Source: Chimonanthus salicifolius
Lineage: Eukaryota; Streptophyta; Magnoliopsida; Laurales; Calycanthaceae
Assembly (NCBI GenBank): GCA_013350335.1
Contig: CM023537.1
Coordinates: forward strand, 12,962,884-13,026,883
Reading direction: 5' to 3'
Length of the DNA: 64,000 bases
Positions within the stretch are counted from its first letter, which is position 1, and each line of letters opens with the position of its first letter. Position numbers and translations under genes: made by a program. Positions 48,835-61,579 of this stretch are shown here, piece by piece. A model generated the notes under the pieces. It did not search any database and had not been told where the DNA came from. It saw only the letters and a list, made by a program, of their open reading frames with translations.

Positions 48835-49080
48835 TCATGGGCCCCAGTATGGATTGATCATAGCACAAGATTCACTGTTCTTGAACTCGCATCTCCTTCT
48901 TTGCGCCGGTAACCGCCAATGGGGCGTAAAGTCTGGAATCGGGACAACTGTCTTCCCAGCATGAACATAGCAGGAAATGAGCTGTTGTGAGCTATTCCCT
49001 GAGGGAACAGAATTCTGGAGAGCTGGATAGAGATGGGTCTGGTCCATATCAGGATTCAAGACTAAAAATTTGGTGGACAT
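48835..49080 (-). CDS. Unrecognised 81-codon ORF (doubtful)
   Basis: An ATG-initiated frame of 81 codons ends INPYWGP. Amino-acid use looks ordinary (balanced, with a basic PAQRRR segment), and the local base composition is less AT-rich than its surroundings. In the same frame a stop lies about 13 codons upstream of the ATG, and no splice acceptor or partner exon is evident. I recognise no domain. It may be a decayed exon, a small lineage-specific gene or chance. Confidence 0.25.
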   Translation of the reverse strand: MSTKFLVLNPDMDQTHLYPALQNSVPSGNSSQQLISCYVHAGKTVVPIPDFTPHWRLPAQRRRCEFKNSESCAMINPYWGP

Positions 49081-52000
49081 ACCATCGATCCCGCCATACG
49101 TCGACAGGGGTAACCGTATTCAAGTAAGAACATCATCAAGACAATCCTGTCTGTATCCCAGTGAAAATTTCACAGCTGAATGTTGGCATGGAACTCATTT
49201 TTCTCTATAGGCCCCCCTTCTTTTGAGAGTTCTTCATGTAGCTTTGCAATTCAATATTTGTAGACAAAAGAAAATTAATATATAGGTCCAGCACAATCTG
49301 CATTGTGGAGCCCACTTCTTATCGGATTTCTGGATTTAAATTACCTCCCATGAACTGAATATATCAGACCTAGTTGATGTTCACCCTTGGGTAGAAGCCT
49401 TTCTATCAATAATGAAATTTATTTTTCCACTGGTAAATATCACTCAAGTTTATTTTCACTTGGACAAATCATAATTCATGGTATTAAGAAAAACCTTTAA
49501 CATCTACCATGTATGTGTACGAGATACTAAAGAAAATTGAGCAAAAACTGGAAAGAAAAATGAAGCTCCTTCCAAAAAAATAAAATAATAATAATAATAA
49601 GAATAAGAATAATACAAAAGGAAGAAAGAATAGCATAACATGTTCAAAGAAATGAAGAAACCCTCTCTTCCTTGGTCCCCTCCAAAAACCCAATGATTGT
49701 TCCAAACCTTTACTTTTTTTTCTTTTTTATTTCTCCAAACCCATTCTTATCTGCAATGTTTCCTAATTCCCAGGCCCCTACCTCATATACTCCACTCCCT
49801 CCCACTCCCACTCCCACTCCCACTCCCAATCCTTATCACAAATATTGGCATTTCTCTTACAATCATGTGTTTTCCCTAGCATCATTGACCCCACTTCTAC
49901 CCCCCAAAATAGAGATGGTCCTCACTCTCTTTCTAGTGTTGCTTTCACCAAAACTGAGGATGTAGACCCTCAGGTAAAGCCCAGTAGTTGTTGACAAGTC
50001 ATTGTTGGAAGAAAACACTGATCTGCTCTAAAGATTCCCATCTGGTCTCCCTATTTAATGCTTTGCTGGTTAACTTCCCTGAAAGGCTGTTGTATATTTT
50101 AAGGATATTTTTACTAATTACCTTCTGTATAAGCCACACACTATTATGGGCTGAGGATCACATAAGTAATGAACCTTGACACAGAGTACAACATCTTTCA
50201 GCACTTCAACGTATGAACAACTCTTGCCCATGTTCAAAGGCCACGAAGCACATCTATGGTACCAAAAAGATCACTGCTTTGCACCTTATAGGTCTCTGAC
50301 TGGAACATGAGTAATGAGGCATGCCATTAGAAGGTGGCATCACAGAAATAGACGGACAAGAAAAACACTGATCCTTTAGGTGCCTTAATATAGAACTGAA
50401 TTTGATTTCAAGAAGGCATATAGGGGAAGCAGAAAACAGCAGGATATGCTAAAGAGATGACTCAACAAGGGTAGTATAGTCACGATTTTGAATATCAGTC
50501 TGCCTCTGCTAATATGAATGAAATACCTTAATCACTGTAGTGGGAAGCAGGTGCATGTGTCAAGATCCAAGAAATCCTCAGTTTTTTTTATTTTTATTTA
50601 GGTATATGATTTAGGATGCAGTATTTAAGATCTCAAAGCACAGCGACATGATTCAAAATCAACTGTGATGTCACTTTTGCCTTGATGTACCAAAATGAGA
50701 GGTAGCCTTCTGAAGGGAAGTTGGGGGAATTTTATACAGCCCACTGCAACAGGATCAGCATCTCTGTCCCAACACACCAAGTGGAATGACCATTCGAAAT
50801 CAATTATGATGTCACTTTTGCCCTTATCTTGGGGGAATTTTACAAAGAACATGGTCAACATTTATATTTTGAGTCGTAACAAAAAATTCTTGAAAACAAA
50901 AGTAAAATTACAGAGGACTGAGGCCCAGCAAGGAGTTGGGCCAAAGTCAAGTAGAGGTCTCGACACATAAGATGAAACATATCTCAAATTAACAAACAAG
51001 AGACCATGAAGCAAAAACTCAATACCGCCTTCCAGCTGCCATTTAGTTGGTTCACTACAACTTAATTTAAAGATTCAGAAGCCAACATCCACTGGGTGAT
51101 ATTTGACTTGATTTTAGGTGAAGCTTTATTTTCAAAGATCCTTCTACTGTGCTCTAGCAAATAAACCAAGAAATGGCCAACGAAACCATTTTCTGTAGTA
51201 CTAGGATTTGTTTTGGAAAGGGACCCAAAACCCTCCCAAAATGAGAGCACTAAAAGAAGGATCAACATCCATTTCCAACACACCAAATTGCATGGCCTCT
51301 GTGATGGCTGATCATATGTGCAAACCTAGGGGTTTTCTAGTCCAAATGGACCATTCAAGGGCTCGGGAATAATGGGGCAGGGAGAATCATCATAAAGATC
51401 CAGAATCTTCCAGAAGATTCAAGAAAAATCTTCAAGGACTTGGAAAACGGTAACAATTGAGTAGTCATGCATTAAAATCAAGTGCAACTGTCTCAGATGG
51501 ATAGAATTATATAAGGTTCTTGACAAAATAGGGTTCGTTGAATTGCACAGATGTAGAAACAACATGGTTCAAATTGTTCTTAGCAGTTGGATAATTCCAA
51601 GAGACCCACATGCACAGATATAAAGCACGCATTAATATAGCTATTTACTTGTATTGGGAGGATTCCTCTCTCATTTGTAACCAAGTCGTTTGAGGAATAC
51701 AAGTCTCACTGCAAGGTTTAGCAATCTCTTCATATGATGTGAGAGTTGTGGGCCTCATAAACTGTGAGAAGGCTGACCTATTTGACAAATGAATTGCAAG
51801 TGGTGGACAGATTGAATCAAGCGATTTGGCAAGCTTGTGCTACTAAAAGTTGGAAATATGAAAGAATTTCTACATGTAAAGCTGACTTAAATGTTCTCTT
51901 ATAGGGCATATGGAGTACCCTAGTCTATAGAAATCTAGTGGACAAGGGAAAGAAACAGCAATAGTTATTCAAATCATGAGAACGCCTTAGTGATCATTTT

Positions 52001-53505
52001 AGATGCATATCTTCCCTACAATGGAGGAGAATAAGGATTTATACTAGTAGGTTATACTCGGATGAAGAAAGGAAAAAGGAACCCTTTTCACTAAACAATT
52101 CTGCATTATCATGACTTTCAACTCAAAACTTAATAGTTATATAACATCTTATGTTAATAATGCCAGTTTGGCCACTAAAAGATCCAGTTTGTCTGCAAAC
52201 CTGAAATATTTCAACTTGATTGTGCTAGTGAATAGTAAACAATCTTTGCTAGGAGGCTTGCCGGTGGTTCCATGTATCCATGGGATTAATCTCACCTCCA
52301 ATGTGGGGTAGGGATACCAATATTTTCAAAAAAAAAGAACAATCTTTGCTGTATCCTTACTCTGAGGATAGGAGTTTGAGGCCCCAACACCCTGATCTTT
52401 GCAAATTACTACATGCATCGTTACCCATGCTACTACAGCAGCCTTCCAAATAAGTTTAGTGGCCATGTCCTACAGTAATGCATTTAAATCTGACCAAGAT
52501 GGTCATGGAATCCATTACCCGAATATTCAAGAATTCTCCTCTTGATCTTGATGGTGTCAATATAATGAAAGGACTTGGTAATGTCGACTGAGAAGAGCTT
52601 GGGAGGGCAAGCTGAAGTGTGCTCTTGGGAAGAAAACAATCAAGATTCGAAGAGAGAGATATATGCCTAATAATCTTTTTTCTAAGGTTGATGAGGAAGA
52701 GATCTCATACAAAACATCAGGTAATAGAAGCCATTTTTTAAAATTGACTGCAAAATGAGGTTTACTGGGTACAAGTCTGGTAACAAAGAAAAAGATCTAG
52801 AGAACAATCTGCCACCATGCCGATTGAATATTGCTACAGAAACCAAAAGATAAAGGGAAAAGTACATGAAATATTTGGGTTTCTATGCAATAAGCAGCCA
52901 CATAACTCTCATGTATCATAATCATACTACCTCATCAAGATGAAAGAGAAATTTTAGAATAATATTAGGCCATCTGTTTCGTTACTACACTAGTTGCATC
53001 AATTCATCTGGGCCACACAAACACAATTAATATTTCCCAGAACAAGCTGAACAGTAAGTAAAAGAAACAAGATCTAACTACAGAAATGCTTCTCTAAAAG
53101 GGAAAGGAAAAGGTAAAGCACGAATACATGGGGGAAGATACTAGATTGAGAATATACCAGTTGTAACAACAGTATCAGCCAGAAAAATTCTACAATTTAG
53201 AAGGATTTAAAATTACAATGTTTCCCAGAGTATTTCCTAAACTGCCCATCCTGCATTTCCCATGAAGATAAAAGGCCTTTGAATGTTCTTAGCAAACTAG
53301 CAAATTTTTGGCCTCAATAAGACAAGGAACTTACAAATGTAAATGTAGTACGGTTCAAGAAGATAAAATCATGCATAAGTAGGCAACTTTCCCCAAGAGA
53401 TGCACATATTGTGACACTCCTACCACTGCAATCAGGTAAATGAACAGCACGGACTTTAGGCAATTAATAGATCTCCCATAGACACTGTCAATGCCATTGG
53501 TATCT

Positions 53506-56500
53506 TTATAAAATCTCAGAAATCTGCAATACATTGAGTTAGCAACAGATCAAGATCCTCAACTCCATTCATATGAAAGCATAATGTAGTAATGGACTCA
53601 CATTTATGGGCATCTCTGCAATAACGAGACCACTGGATTCCTCAATTCCTTTCAGAGTCACCACTTCACCTCCAACAACCATGTTGATAACAATGCCATC
53701 TGCAAATATTTAGAACTTCATGAATATGCAGGCCTACGAAAATTGAATTACTCATTTCTGAGTGGAAAAGGTAACCTGCCGCCAAACAAGTTGAGATACG
53801 CCTCATATATGTTTCCTGCAAGGACCAACAACATAAATAAGACTACTGAGATGGAGGAAATTGCACTACAGAGACATCCAACAGGAATATGAACAGATGT
53901 AAAGCCTAAATTGCAAGGGTACAGGTAAGGGTCAAAATCTGAAATGGATACAAGGTGTTTGATCCATCAAGTTTCCAAAAAAGGATTTGTCGTTTCAACA
54001 TTATATTTAAATAATTCATTTTAAAATAAAAATAGCATGTAAAGTTAACACTACTAAAATAGTGTACAAATATCTATCAAAGCAATCAACTGTTATAATT
54101 TTCACAATTTAGCCTGATTCTTAAAAAAAAGGTGCAATAAGATTGTTATATTTAAAAATAATGTTTAAGATCATACTAGAAGTTATAAAGAATCCAACAT
54201 GGATACCTTCCAACACAGGTACATCAATCATTTCAAAATTCCATAAAGCATAACATATAGCAGTAGAACCGCTGAATTAATGTATCATTAGAAAACAAAT
54301 GAATTAATCTATTCCCATGGAGATATTGAGCTCTTATTGATATTTGTGAAGCAGAACTGCATCCAAGAGAAAGTAACTGTGCTTCAAAATCTGAGCATAA
54401 GAGAAAGGTCAGTGTTAAGATACAAAAATCATAACCCAGAGAGGGTTGGCCTGACGGTCAAGAAGCTCCCGTCATGAAGTGAGGTCTTGAGTGTGATTCA
54501 CACTCAAACCCCTCTGGGCCACTCTCCATGGGGTTACTCCTCATTGCTTGGACCCGGTATGTGGTGTGCACATGCCCGAAGGATTTAGTCAGGTAAAGTC
54601 CCCTACGGGTGAGACGCCTGGACACCTTCGGCCATAAAAAAAAAAAAAAAGATACAAAAATCATGATCAATATCAATGCCTAGATTTGCATGGGTCAATC
54701 AACAAATAGAAATCAATATTTTTGGGATGCAAGACAAAACCTTGTGCAAAGGATAACATAATCATACAACAAAGAGGCCAATGTTACCAATTTAAAATGA
54801 AACAAAAAAAAAAGTATTTATACAGAGAACAGACTTAGAATGACTGCAAAAACAAGAACTCTGAGGAGAGTTACTGTTTGTCACTCTGGAGCTCCTTCAT
54901 TCTATATGAACAAGTGCGAAGATCCAAAGCAGGAGAAGTTGATTGCCTGTATTGATAAGGGATCATGACATATGTTCAGTTTAAAAATACACAAACATTA
55001 TTACCAGGTTGCTTGATTTAGTGACAGGAACCAGCAATTCCCAATAATCAACCACTGATTTTAGAGGATCAAGCTCCAACAAATTTCAGATCTAGGGACC
55101 TTTATCACCATCATTGCTTGGATATGCTATCAATATACTTGACCAAAATCACATGACACAAACTATACCTATAGGGAGTTATTTATAATAGAAGTCCTAA
55201 AAATAAACAAAAACAGTTTCCAAAAGAAAGGCACTCAATGTCACAAGAAAGTAACCTAAACAAATAAAGAAGAGTCTGATCAATGAAGAGAGAGAAAAAG
55301 AATGTAAACTAGAAGTTCACATTCAGGCATAACACACCTCAAGAATTATTGCGACATGATCCAACATGTATATAGGGAAAAAAAAAATTATCCAAATGAG
55401 GCCCTACCTAAGCCCCATAAGCAACCCTTCTTTCCCCCTCACACCCATCTAGCCCTCATGAATTGGGTCCAACCCAATTTGAACTCATTTCAAGTTACTC
55501 TCACTGTTGGATTAAAATTCACCAAAATTGAGCCCAATTATACCTTCGATTTTTGGACCTTGACATCATGGAACATCTAATGGTTTTAGATAGGGTTGGG
55601 ACCCTCCCTCGATGTGATAGTGCCATGTTGATATGGTAATTGAAAATCTTACATGGATTTTCTGCCTTCAAAATCGAGAATTGTGATGAGTTTCTTGAAA
55701 TGACTATTTCTTCCTTCAAAATCGAGAATTGGTAACTTCTCGAGTGCTTTTTTAATAAATAATACAGGGGAATCCAGAAGTAGGCATCTTGGATGGAGGA
55801 CAACAATGAGAAGCAAAAGAGAAAGGTGGGATTTGTACCCTAAAAAAAGGGAATTAGGCTTTTGGAATAGATGAAGAAGAAGAAGCATCAAATTGAGGTT
55901 TGTTTTACACTACAAACTCAAATAGGGAACTAGGACTACAGAATTTGGTCCATCACATCAAACATAAAAAGTTTTATCCATAACTAAATAATTAAGAAGA
56001 AAGTATGTTGCACCAAACATGAGGTTTGAATAATGAGAATATAAAATCCTTAAAGTTGGACCCTCAAGACTTAAAACCACTGACGATTAAAATTCAAGGG
56101 ATTTTTTGCATGCACAAACATGCCCTAATGTTTCATCACTTCTAAGAATGGTTCATAAATTTAGTCACACTCTTGTAACTAGAATGAATTCACTGAACTT
56201 CCGTAACTTTTATTGACTTTTCAAAAAAAAATTTTAAAAACCAAAACAAAGCTCATAAGTTTGCAAGTCTTTGCCTAGATTCAATATACGCATTAAGCTT
56301 AGTGAGTCCTGCTAAGAAACCATAAACTTCGTTGTGTAGCTACTCGACCAAACTATTAAGACCCACTTTGATCCAATGTTTATTTATAGATATACACATA
56401 TCAACTATAATTTAAATAATATATAAATTTAAATGAAGCCATGCTATGATACCATGTTTTTTCTTACAGGTTTTTTAGCATAAAGTATATAGTGTGCAAT

Positions 56501-59500
56501 TGAATTTTAGTATACTACTCAATTCAATGAAACAAGTGATGCTACTTTCATGTTTACACACTAGTATACATTAAATGGAATTTTGCATCTAATGTGCATA
56601 AAATGGAAAAAAAAAAAAAGGGGAAACAAATATTACATTATCAATCACCAATAAGGAATATAAATTGCATATCGACTACTAGAAAATAGATGGAACCTTT
56701 TTTGTTGGTAACTCATAATTTATAAGAACGCGAGCTGAAACGGGTGTTTCCCCAGATGCAACAAAAGGGAGGCAGGCATCAGTTACAACTATCATGAAAG
56801 ATTTTTGCCTGTCGTCACCAAGTTCACAGCCATCTTCAAGATGAACACCAACATTTTGGTTCCACTGAATTGTCGCCTGACGGAACTTCTCTAGTATTAA
56901 TGTGCGTTCAGTTTCTGCCAGATCACTATACTGCAAATATAGAAAATAAACATGTACATAATCAAAATATCCACAGATTTAGAAAGAAACACTGTCAAAG
57001 GAGACAATAATCATCACCAAAAAAAAAAGACTTGGAAGACATCAACTACACCATCACATACTTGAGCAACAAAACTAGTAATTGCAATGGTAAAGAAAAT
57101 GACACTCCAACACACATTCTGTGGACATAATAACCTTAAGCTTATAAAGAGACTATCTGAGTGTAAAAAAAAAAAATTATTGTACAAACAATAAATATTG
57201 ATATCATACAAGAAGCTAAAGTTATTAAAAAAAAGAGCACCCAGTCTGAAAGACTCTAGGACAAGACAGTTATTCCTACACTAATTCTTGTTGGAAATTT
57301 AGAAATTCGACAAAATTTCAGTTCTAGTCAAGAGTTTTGGGCTACAGAGTTCTTACAATTGCCTCCAATTGTCTGGTAGGCTTGGAATTATTGCTTGAAT
57401 ATGTGAAATCCATAGACAAGTTATTCAGCATTTGGAATTCCAAAATAACACTTTCAGATGGTAACTTATAAATATCTTTCATAAAAAGAACAATAAATTT
57501 TAAATCAAGGTTGTCAAAATCGGATCGTATCGTGAATCGGTCTAGGGGAGTGAACCGTGAATCGTGAATCGTAAATCGTTGAATCGTAAGATTCACAATA
57601 TTTTTTTAATTATTATTTATACTATAATTACATATAAATGACATAGAATAATGAGATACATTATTCAATTCCACATAATATATGGGTTTAGTTGGCATGA
57701 AAATTTGATATTATATAGCTTTTAAAAAAGTTCAATTTATTATAGTAGACATTTTTTTTAAAAGTATCTAGTACAATTTCAAACACTTCTTATTATACAG
57801 GTAGACACAAATTAAAATATTTGACTAGATAATGAAAGTTATGAAAATTAATAATGATTGGTTACATAGAGTTATGGAAAGAGGGACACCAGATATCTTA
57901 AAATATTTGACTAGATAATGGAAAATATATTATTATAGTTAGTGTACTATTTTAAATAATAACTGTCTAATTGAGATGTGTACTATTTGAAATAATAATT
58001 ATATTAAAATAGTTAGTGTATTATTTTAAATAATAATTGTTTAATTGAGATGTGTATATTTTAAATAATAATTATGTTAAAATAATTAGTGTACTATTTT
58101 AAATAATAACTATTTAATTGAGATGTGTATTATTTTAATAATAATTATATTAAAATAGTAAGTTTACTATTTTAAATAATAATTGTCTAATTGAGATGTG
58201 TACTATTTGAAATAATAATTATATTAAAATAGTTAGTGTATTATTTTAAATAATAATTGTTTAATTGAGATGTGTATATTTTAAATAATAATTATGTTAA
58301 AATAATTAGTGTACTATTTTAAATAATAACTATTTAATTGAGGATGTGTACTATTTTAATAATAATTATATTAAAATAGTAAGTTTACTATTTTAAATAA
58401 TAACTGTTAATTGAAATCTGATTAGTGTAGTATATAATAATTCAATAGCATTTAAAATTGTAAATAACTCTAAATAACATCTATCAAATAATTTTTTTAA
58501 ATAATTAGAATTATTTATTTTTTAAAATAAATATAACTATACAAAAAGTTTAAAAAAATAAAAGATATTTTTAATTAATAACGATAGCAATAAATTAAGA
58601 AATATGAAAATATAGTGTTAGGCTTGTGCAAAATTAAAAGGGAGGATGGCATGGGTCGAAAGTGTCAAAAATGACCTTGTGAAAAATTAAAAGGAAGGAT
58701 CGCACGAGTAAAAAGGTAAAGGCTAAAGTTGCAACTGAAAAGGGAAAGTTAGGGTATCGGTAAGGAAGAGACGGAAGCAAGGTTAAGGAAGAGACGGAAG
58801 CAGAAGAGGAGAGAATGGGCGATGGAAGAGACGGAAGCAGAAGAGGAGAGAACGGGAGATGGAAGCAGAAGAGGAGAGAACGGGAGATGGAAGAGACGCG
58901 AAGCTGCTCAGGTACACTATTTCTTCCTCTCTTAGCACATCTTCCTCTCTTCGTTTCCTTCTTCTTTTTCTTCTTTCCCTAAATCCGTACCTCTTCCACT
59001 TCTTCGCAGTTCGAATCGCACGATACTGCGATTTGTGCGATTCGAATCGCACGATTCACGATTCTGAAAAAAACGCAATTTTTTTAATTAATTTCGATAT
59101 TATACCGATTCGTACCGTAAGAACCTCCGATTCGATACGAATCGTGCGATTCGAACCGTGAATCGCACGATTTCGACAACTTTGTTTTAAATCCACTGAA
59201 ATTTGAATTCTTGGGATTTCATAATTACCACTAGGGCTGCAACTCGGATCGGGTTTTGGCCCGACCCACATAACCCGACCCGAGGAATCATGAGTGTCGG
59301 GTCAAGAATTTCGGGTCAGCGGGTCGGGTCAAGTCGAGAAGATAAAAACATGCATGAAATTCTGGTCGGTCGGGTTAAGGTTTTTATAAGTTAACCCGCC
59401 CCGACTCGACTCAACCCAATCCGACCCGGATAAAATTAGTCTAAAATGGATTCAAAATGCGGGTCGGGTCAGAATTTGGGTTGATTCGGGTCGATTCAGG

Positions 59501-60478
59501 TCGGGTCGGGTCGGTTGTGGAATTCGGATTGAGAATTCGGGTCGGGTTGGGTCCGGTCGGTTCCATATATATCAACTCGGGTCGGGTTGGGTTTTAAGGA
59601 ACCCGACCCGCCCAACCCGAGTTGCAGCCCTAATTACGACTCTAGAATTCTAGTTTCACAACGTAAAGAATTCTTTCAAAAAACCTGTAAATTCCAACTC
59701 CACCTAAGAATTCCTAGCTACCAAACAGGCCCTTAGTACGAGACTATAAAAATTTCCTAATTTTGGAAACCATGGTTTTCCCCAAAATATAGTATCTCAA
59801 TAATTGAATTAGTAGTGCCTGAGACATTCATTATTGGTAAAATCAGATATAACTTCCTAATAGTGGAGGAATTTCAGTTTAATTTACAGAAAACCGTCTT
59901 CTTTTCAATAAATCAGATATTGCTCGGGTTCATCTAAAGATATCAAATAAAATGACTGCATCATGAAAGGGAGAAACATATACCAGAGAAGCCAGCGAAA
60001 TGTAGGCGAGATTGGAGACCGTGGAGCAGACGGCGTCAAGCTCATCTCGCGAACTGCAGCAGAGCACTATTGGAAGCGAAGGGCGTCGGCCAGCTAGACC
60101 CAGAAGATCCACCAATGTCTCCTGCTATTAAAAATCATCAAAAAGAAACACATATGAGCAAAACTTAACAGTAGGAGTCTGACAAGAGAGATAGAGAAGG
60201 GGGAGGAGGGTACATGCCATCTTGAATTGGAGTCTGTCAACAGCGACGTAGAAGTGGCGAGGAGAACTGAAAAATTCAAAGAAAGTGAAAAATCAAAGTA
60301 AGACAGGTCTAGAGATAAGGATGTCCGATGGTGTTGGAAGGTGGGAATTTTGATGAAATGGAGAAGGAAAAAAGAAATATGGGCAGATGGGCATGCAGCA
60401 GAAACTGGAAAAATACCTGAAATGGGAAGAAGAGGGAGAAGGGGAAGGAGATGGAGAATCTGCGGCATCAACCGCCAT
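53506..60478 (-). CDS. eIF4A/DEAD-box-like protein with only the C-terminal helicase half, 7 exons
   Basis: Coding exons (minus order) are 60417-60478, 60218-60266, 59984-60121, 56697-56930, 53776-53815, 53602-53699 and 53506-53523. The phases are consistent and give 212 residues. The order is a Ser/Pro stretch (8-18), FYVAVDRLQFKMETLVDLL (25-43), a motif-IV-like strand LPIVLCCSSRDELD, then LAETERTLILEKFR (equivalent to the 'eR..im.eFR' of helicases), VLINYELPTKKETYMRRIS where helicases have VINYDLP...YIHRIGR, and the tail IEEMP-like VIAEMPINISEIL. The DEAD/Walker half is absent and motif VI (HRIGRxGR) is degenerate, so ATPase/helicase activity is not expected. It may be a protein- or RNA-binding derivative. 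Exon 2 appears to end at a GC donor. Start: first ATG in frame, 60478. Intron 3 (3.05 kb) holds two hAT-like elements and intron 4 (2.9 kb) a SINE. Confidence 0.82.
54433..54650 (+). mobile_element. Complete SINE with poly(A) and target duplication, in intron 4 of the helicase-like gene
   Basis: It has the head 'gggttggcctgacggtcaag', the B-box-like 'gtgtgattcacact', the body '...cggtatgtggtgtgcacatg...', and a tail of about 15 A. It is flanked by aagatacaaaaatcat (54417-54432, and again at 54649-54664). It is antisense to the host gene and is the best preserved member of the family in the window. Confidence 0.88.
57506..59184. mobile_element. Non-autonomous hAT-like element (1.68 kb) in intron 3 of the helicase-like gene
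   Basis: Terminal inverted repeats are CAAGGTTGTCAAAATCG (left) and CAAAGTTGTCGAAATCG (right end, reverse complement), with an exact 8-bp duplication ttttaaat (57498-57505, 59185-59192). Both subterminal regions are packed with gaatcg / cgattc motifs, as expected for transposase-binding repeats. The interior holds an AT-rich tandem repeat (about 57900-58420) and a purine-rich repeat 'gaagagacggaagcagaaga' (58768-58895). No transposase is present. Confidence 0.85.
57900..58420. repeat. AT-rich minisatellite with a 220-bp higher-order period
   Basis: Monomers of about 73 bp ('attgagatgtgtactatttg' plus an AT-rich part) differ from each other but recur as a three-monomer block: 'gtctaattgagatgtg' at 57965 and again at 58185. 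Confidence 0.8.
59232..59632. mobile_element. 401-bp hAT-like MITE rich in GGGTCGGG motifs
   Basis: The terminal inverted repeat tagggctgcaactcgg is at both ends. An 8-bp duplication with one mismatch flanks it (attaccac 59224-59231 / attacgac 59633-59640). The interior has many gggtcggg/cccgaccc repeats. It lies 47 bp from the previous hAT-like element, in the same intron. Confidence 0.82.
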
Positions 60479-61560
60479 GCCTCTGTTGCAGGTTCTTGCG
60501 CCCGTTGAGCGTTTGGACGTGGAGAAAATACTTTTCTCGGGGGCAATGGCAACGGGACTTTGATCGGAGTTTAATTTAATGATCAAATTTAATTCATTTT
60601 AAAATTTCCATTCAAAGCTCGAATCCAACTTATTGATTTATTTTTATGATAAAACCAAAACTTATTTTACAAGAAATGATCGAAATTTTTAAATTCGATT
60701 TTAACTTGAAATTCGATTAAATTGCAAAAATTTGTGAGTTTTAAAAACTAAAAAATTATAAAAAAAAAAAGTATCTGACTTTATTCAAAATTCAGTCAAG
60801 GTAATGTTAAATCAAATTAATTTGAATCATTTAAGTTTTTCAGTTAAATTGGTATGTGTAACTCTCAATTTTTTTTTTTTCTATTACGAAAGTGAGAAAT
60901 CTGTTTGAAATTTTTTATATTATGTTAGTTCTCTTGAAAGCTCTACTTAAGTGACATCCCGTATCCTATCTACATGGGATAACTATCGGTTAATGTTAAT
61001 GGGATTCGAACTCGTAACCTCTCACTTCTTCTAATTATAATAAAATTGAGAATCATATGAAAACATTTGTAGCATATTTGTACTTCTCTATTATCTGAAT
61101 GTGTCAACTCTCCGGTGGACTTTCTTCACCGGTCTTTCTGCCGTCTTTATATTAGTCGTGTAGAAGAAAATTCAAAATATAAAAATTAAGGAAAATGAGT
61201 CCCACCCAGTTTTCAAATCAGAGAGTTGCTCTCTGAAACACAAGTTTGACACTACCAAACCAAACTTCTTCACACACAAGATTTCAATATGCTTTAGCTT
61301 TCGAAGTTCATTGGTATTTTGTTTAAATGTCTGAGTCATAATTTTCTATAATTTAATTTTAATTTTAATAATATCTATAATGTAATTTTACTAGGTATAA
61401 TAACTTTGTCAAAGTCAAACAGCTTAAATATTACAAAAGATTGAGTGGTTAACCTTAATGAATATCTATTTGCTTATGAAGAGCCAGCACAAGGTGCACT
61501 GCACGTTACATGCTCAAGTATCGTCTGTCATATTATATGACTCGACTCATTAGTCACTTT
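60479..61560. other. Upstream region of the helicase-like gene and intergenic DNA
   Basis: About 100 bp of GC-richer DNA directly upstream of the ATG (60479-60560) is probably the 5' leader, with no clear TATA box. Beyond it, AT-rich DNA contains a SINE fragment near 60945-61035 ('gggattcgaactcgtaacct'). Confidence 0.45.
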
Positions 61561-61579
61561 AACTCAACTCTAATAGCAG

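Larger units (their letters stand above)
44454..53505. other. Intergenic DNA between the MATE gene and the helicase-like gene
   Basis: SINE pieces lie at 44705-44780, 44925-45010, 46760-46850 and 52255-52340. A TIR-like element lies at 47606-47954 and a 46-bp direct repeat at 47112-47203. There are CCACTC and TAA simple repeats near 49797-49830 and 49586-49613, and one unrecognised ORF at 48835-49080. From about 49600 on, base composition is more balanced, and the sequence reads like intron or untranslated DNA, but no spliceable coding frame was found. Confidence 0.45.

Noticed and set aside
58783..59161. Open frames on both strands at 58783-59161
   Set aside because: They consist of purine-rich repeat and gaatcg-rich ends of the hAT-like element.
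57480..59200. A CRISPR-like or centromeric array in the AT repeats
   Set aside because: Monomers are diverged and few, and they are enclosed by hAT-like ends with an 8-bp duplication. It is a minisatellite inside a transposon.
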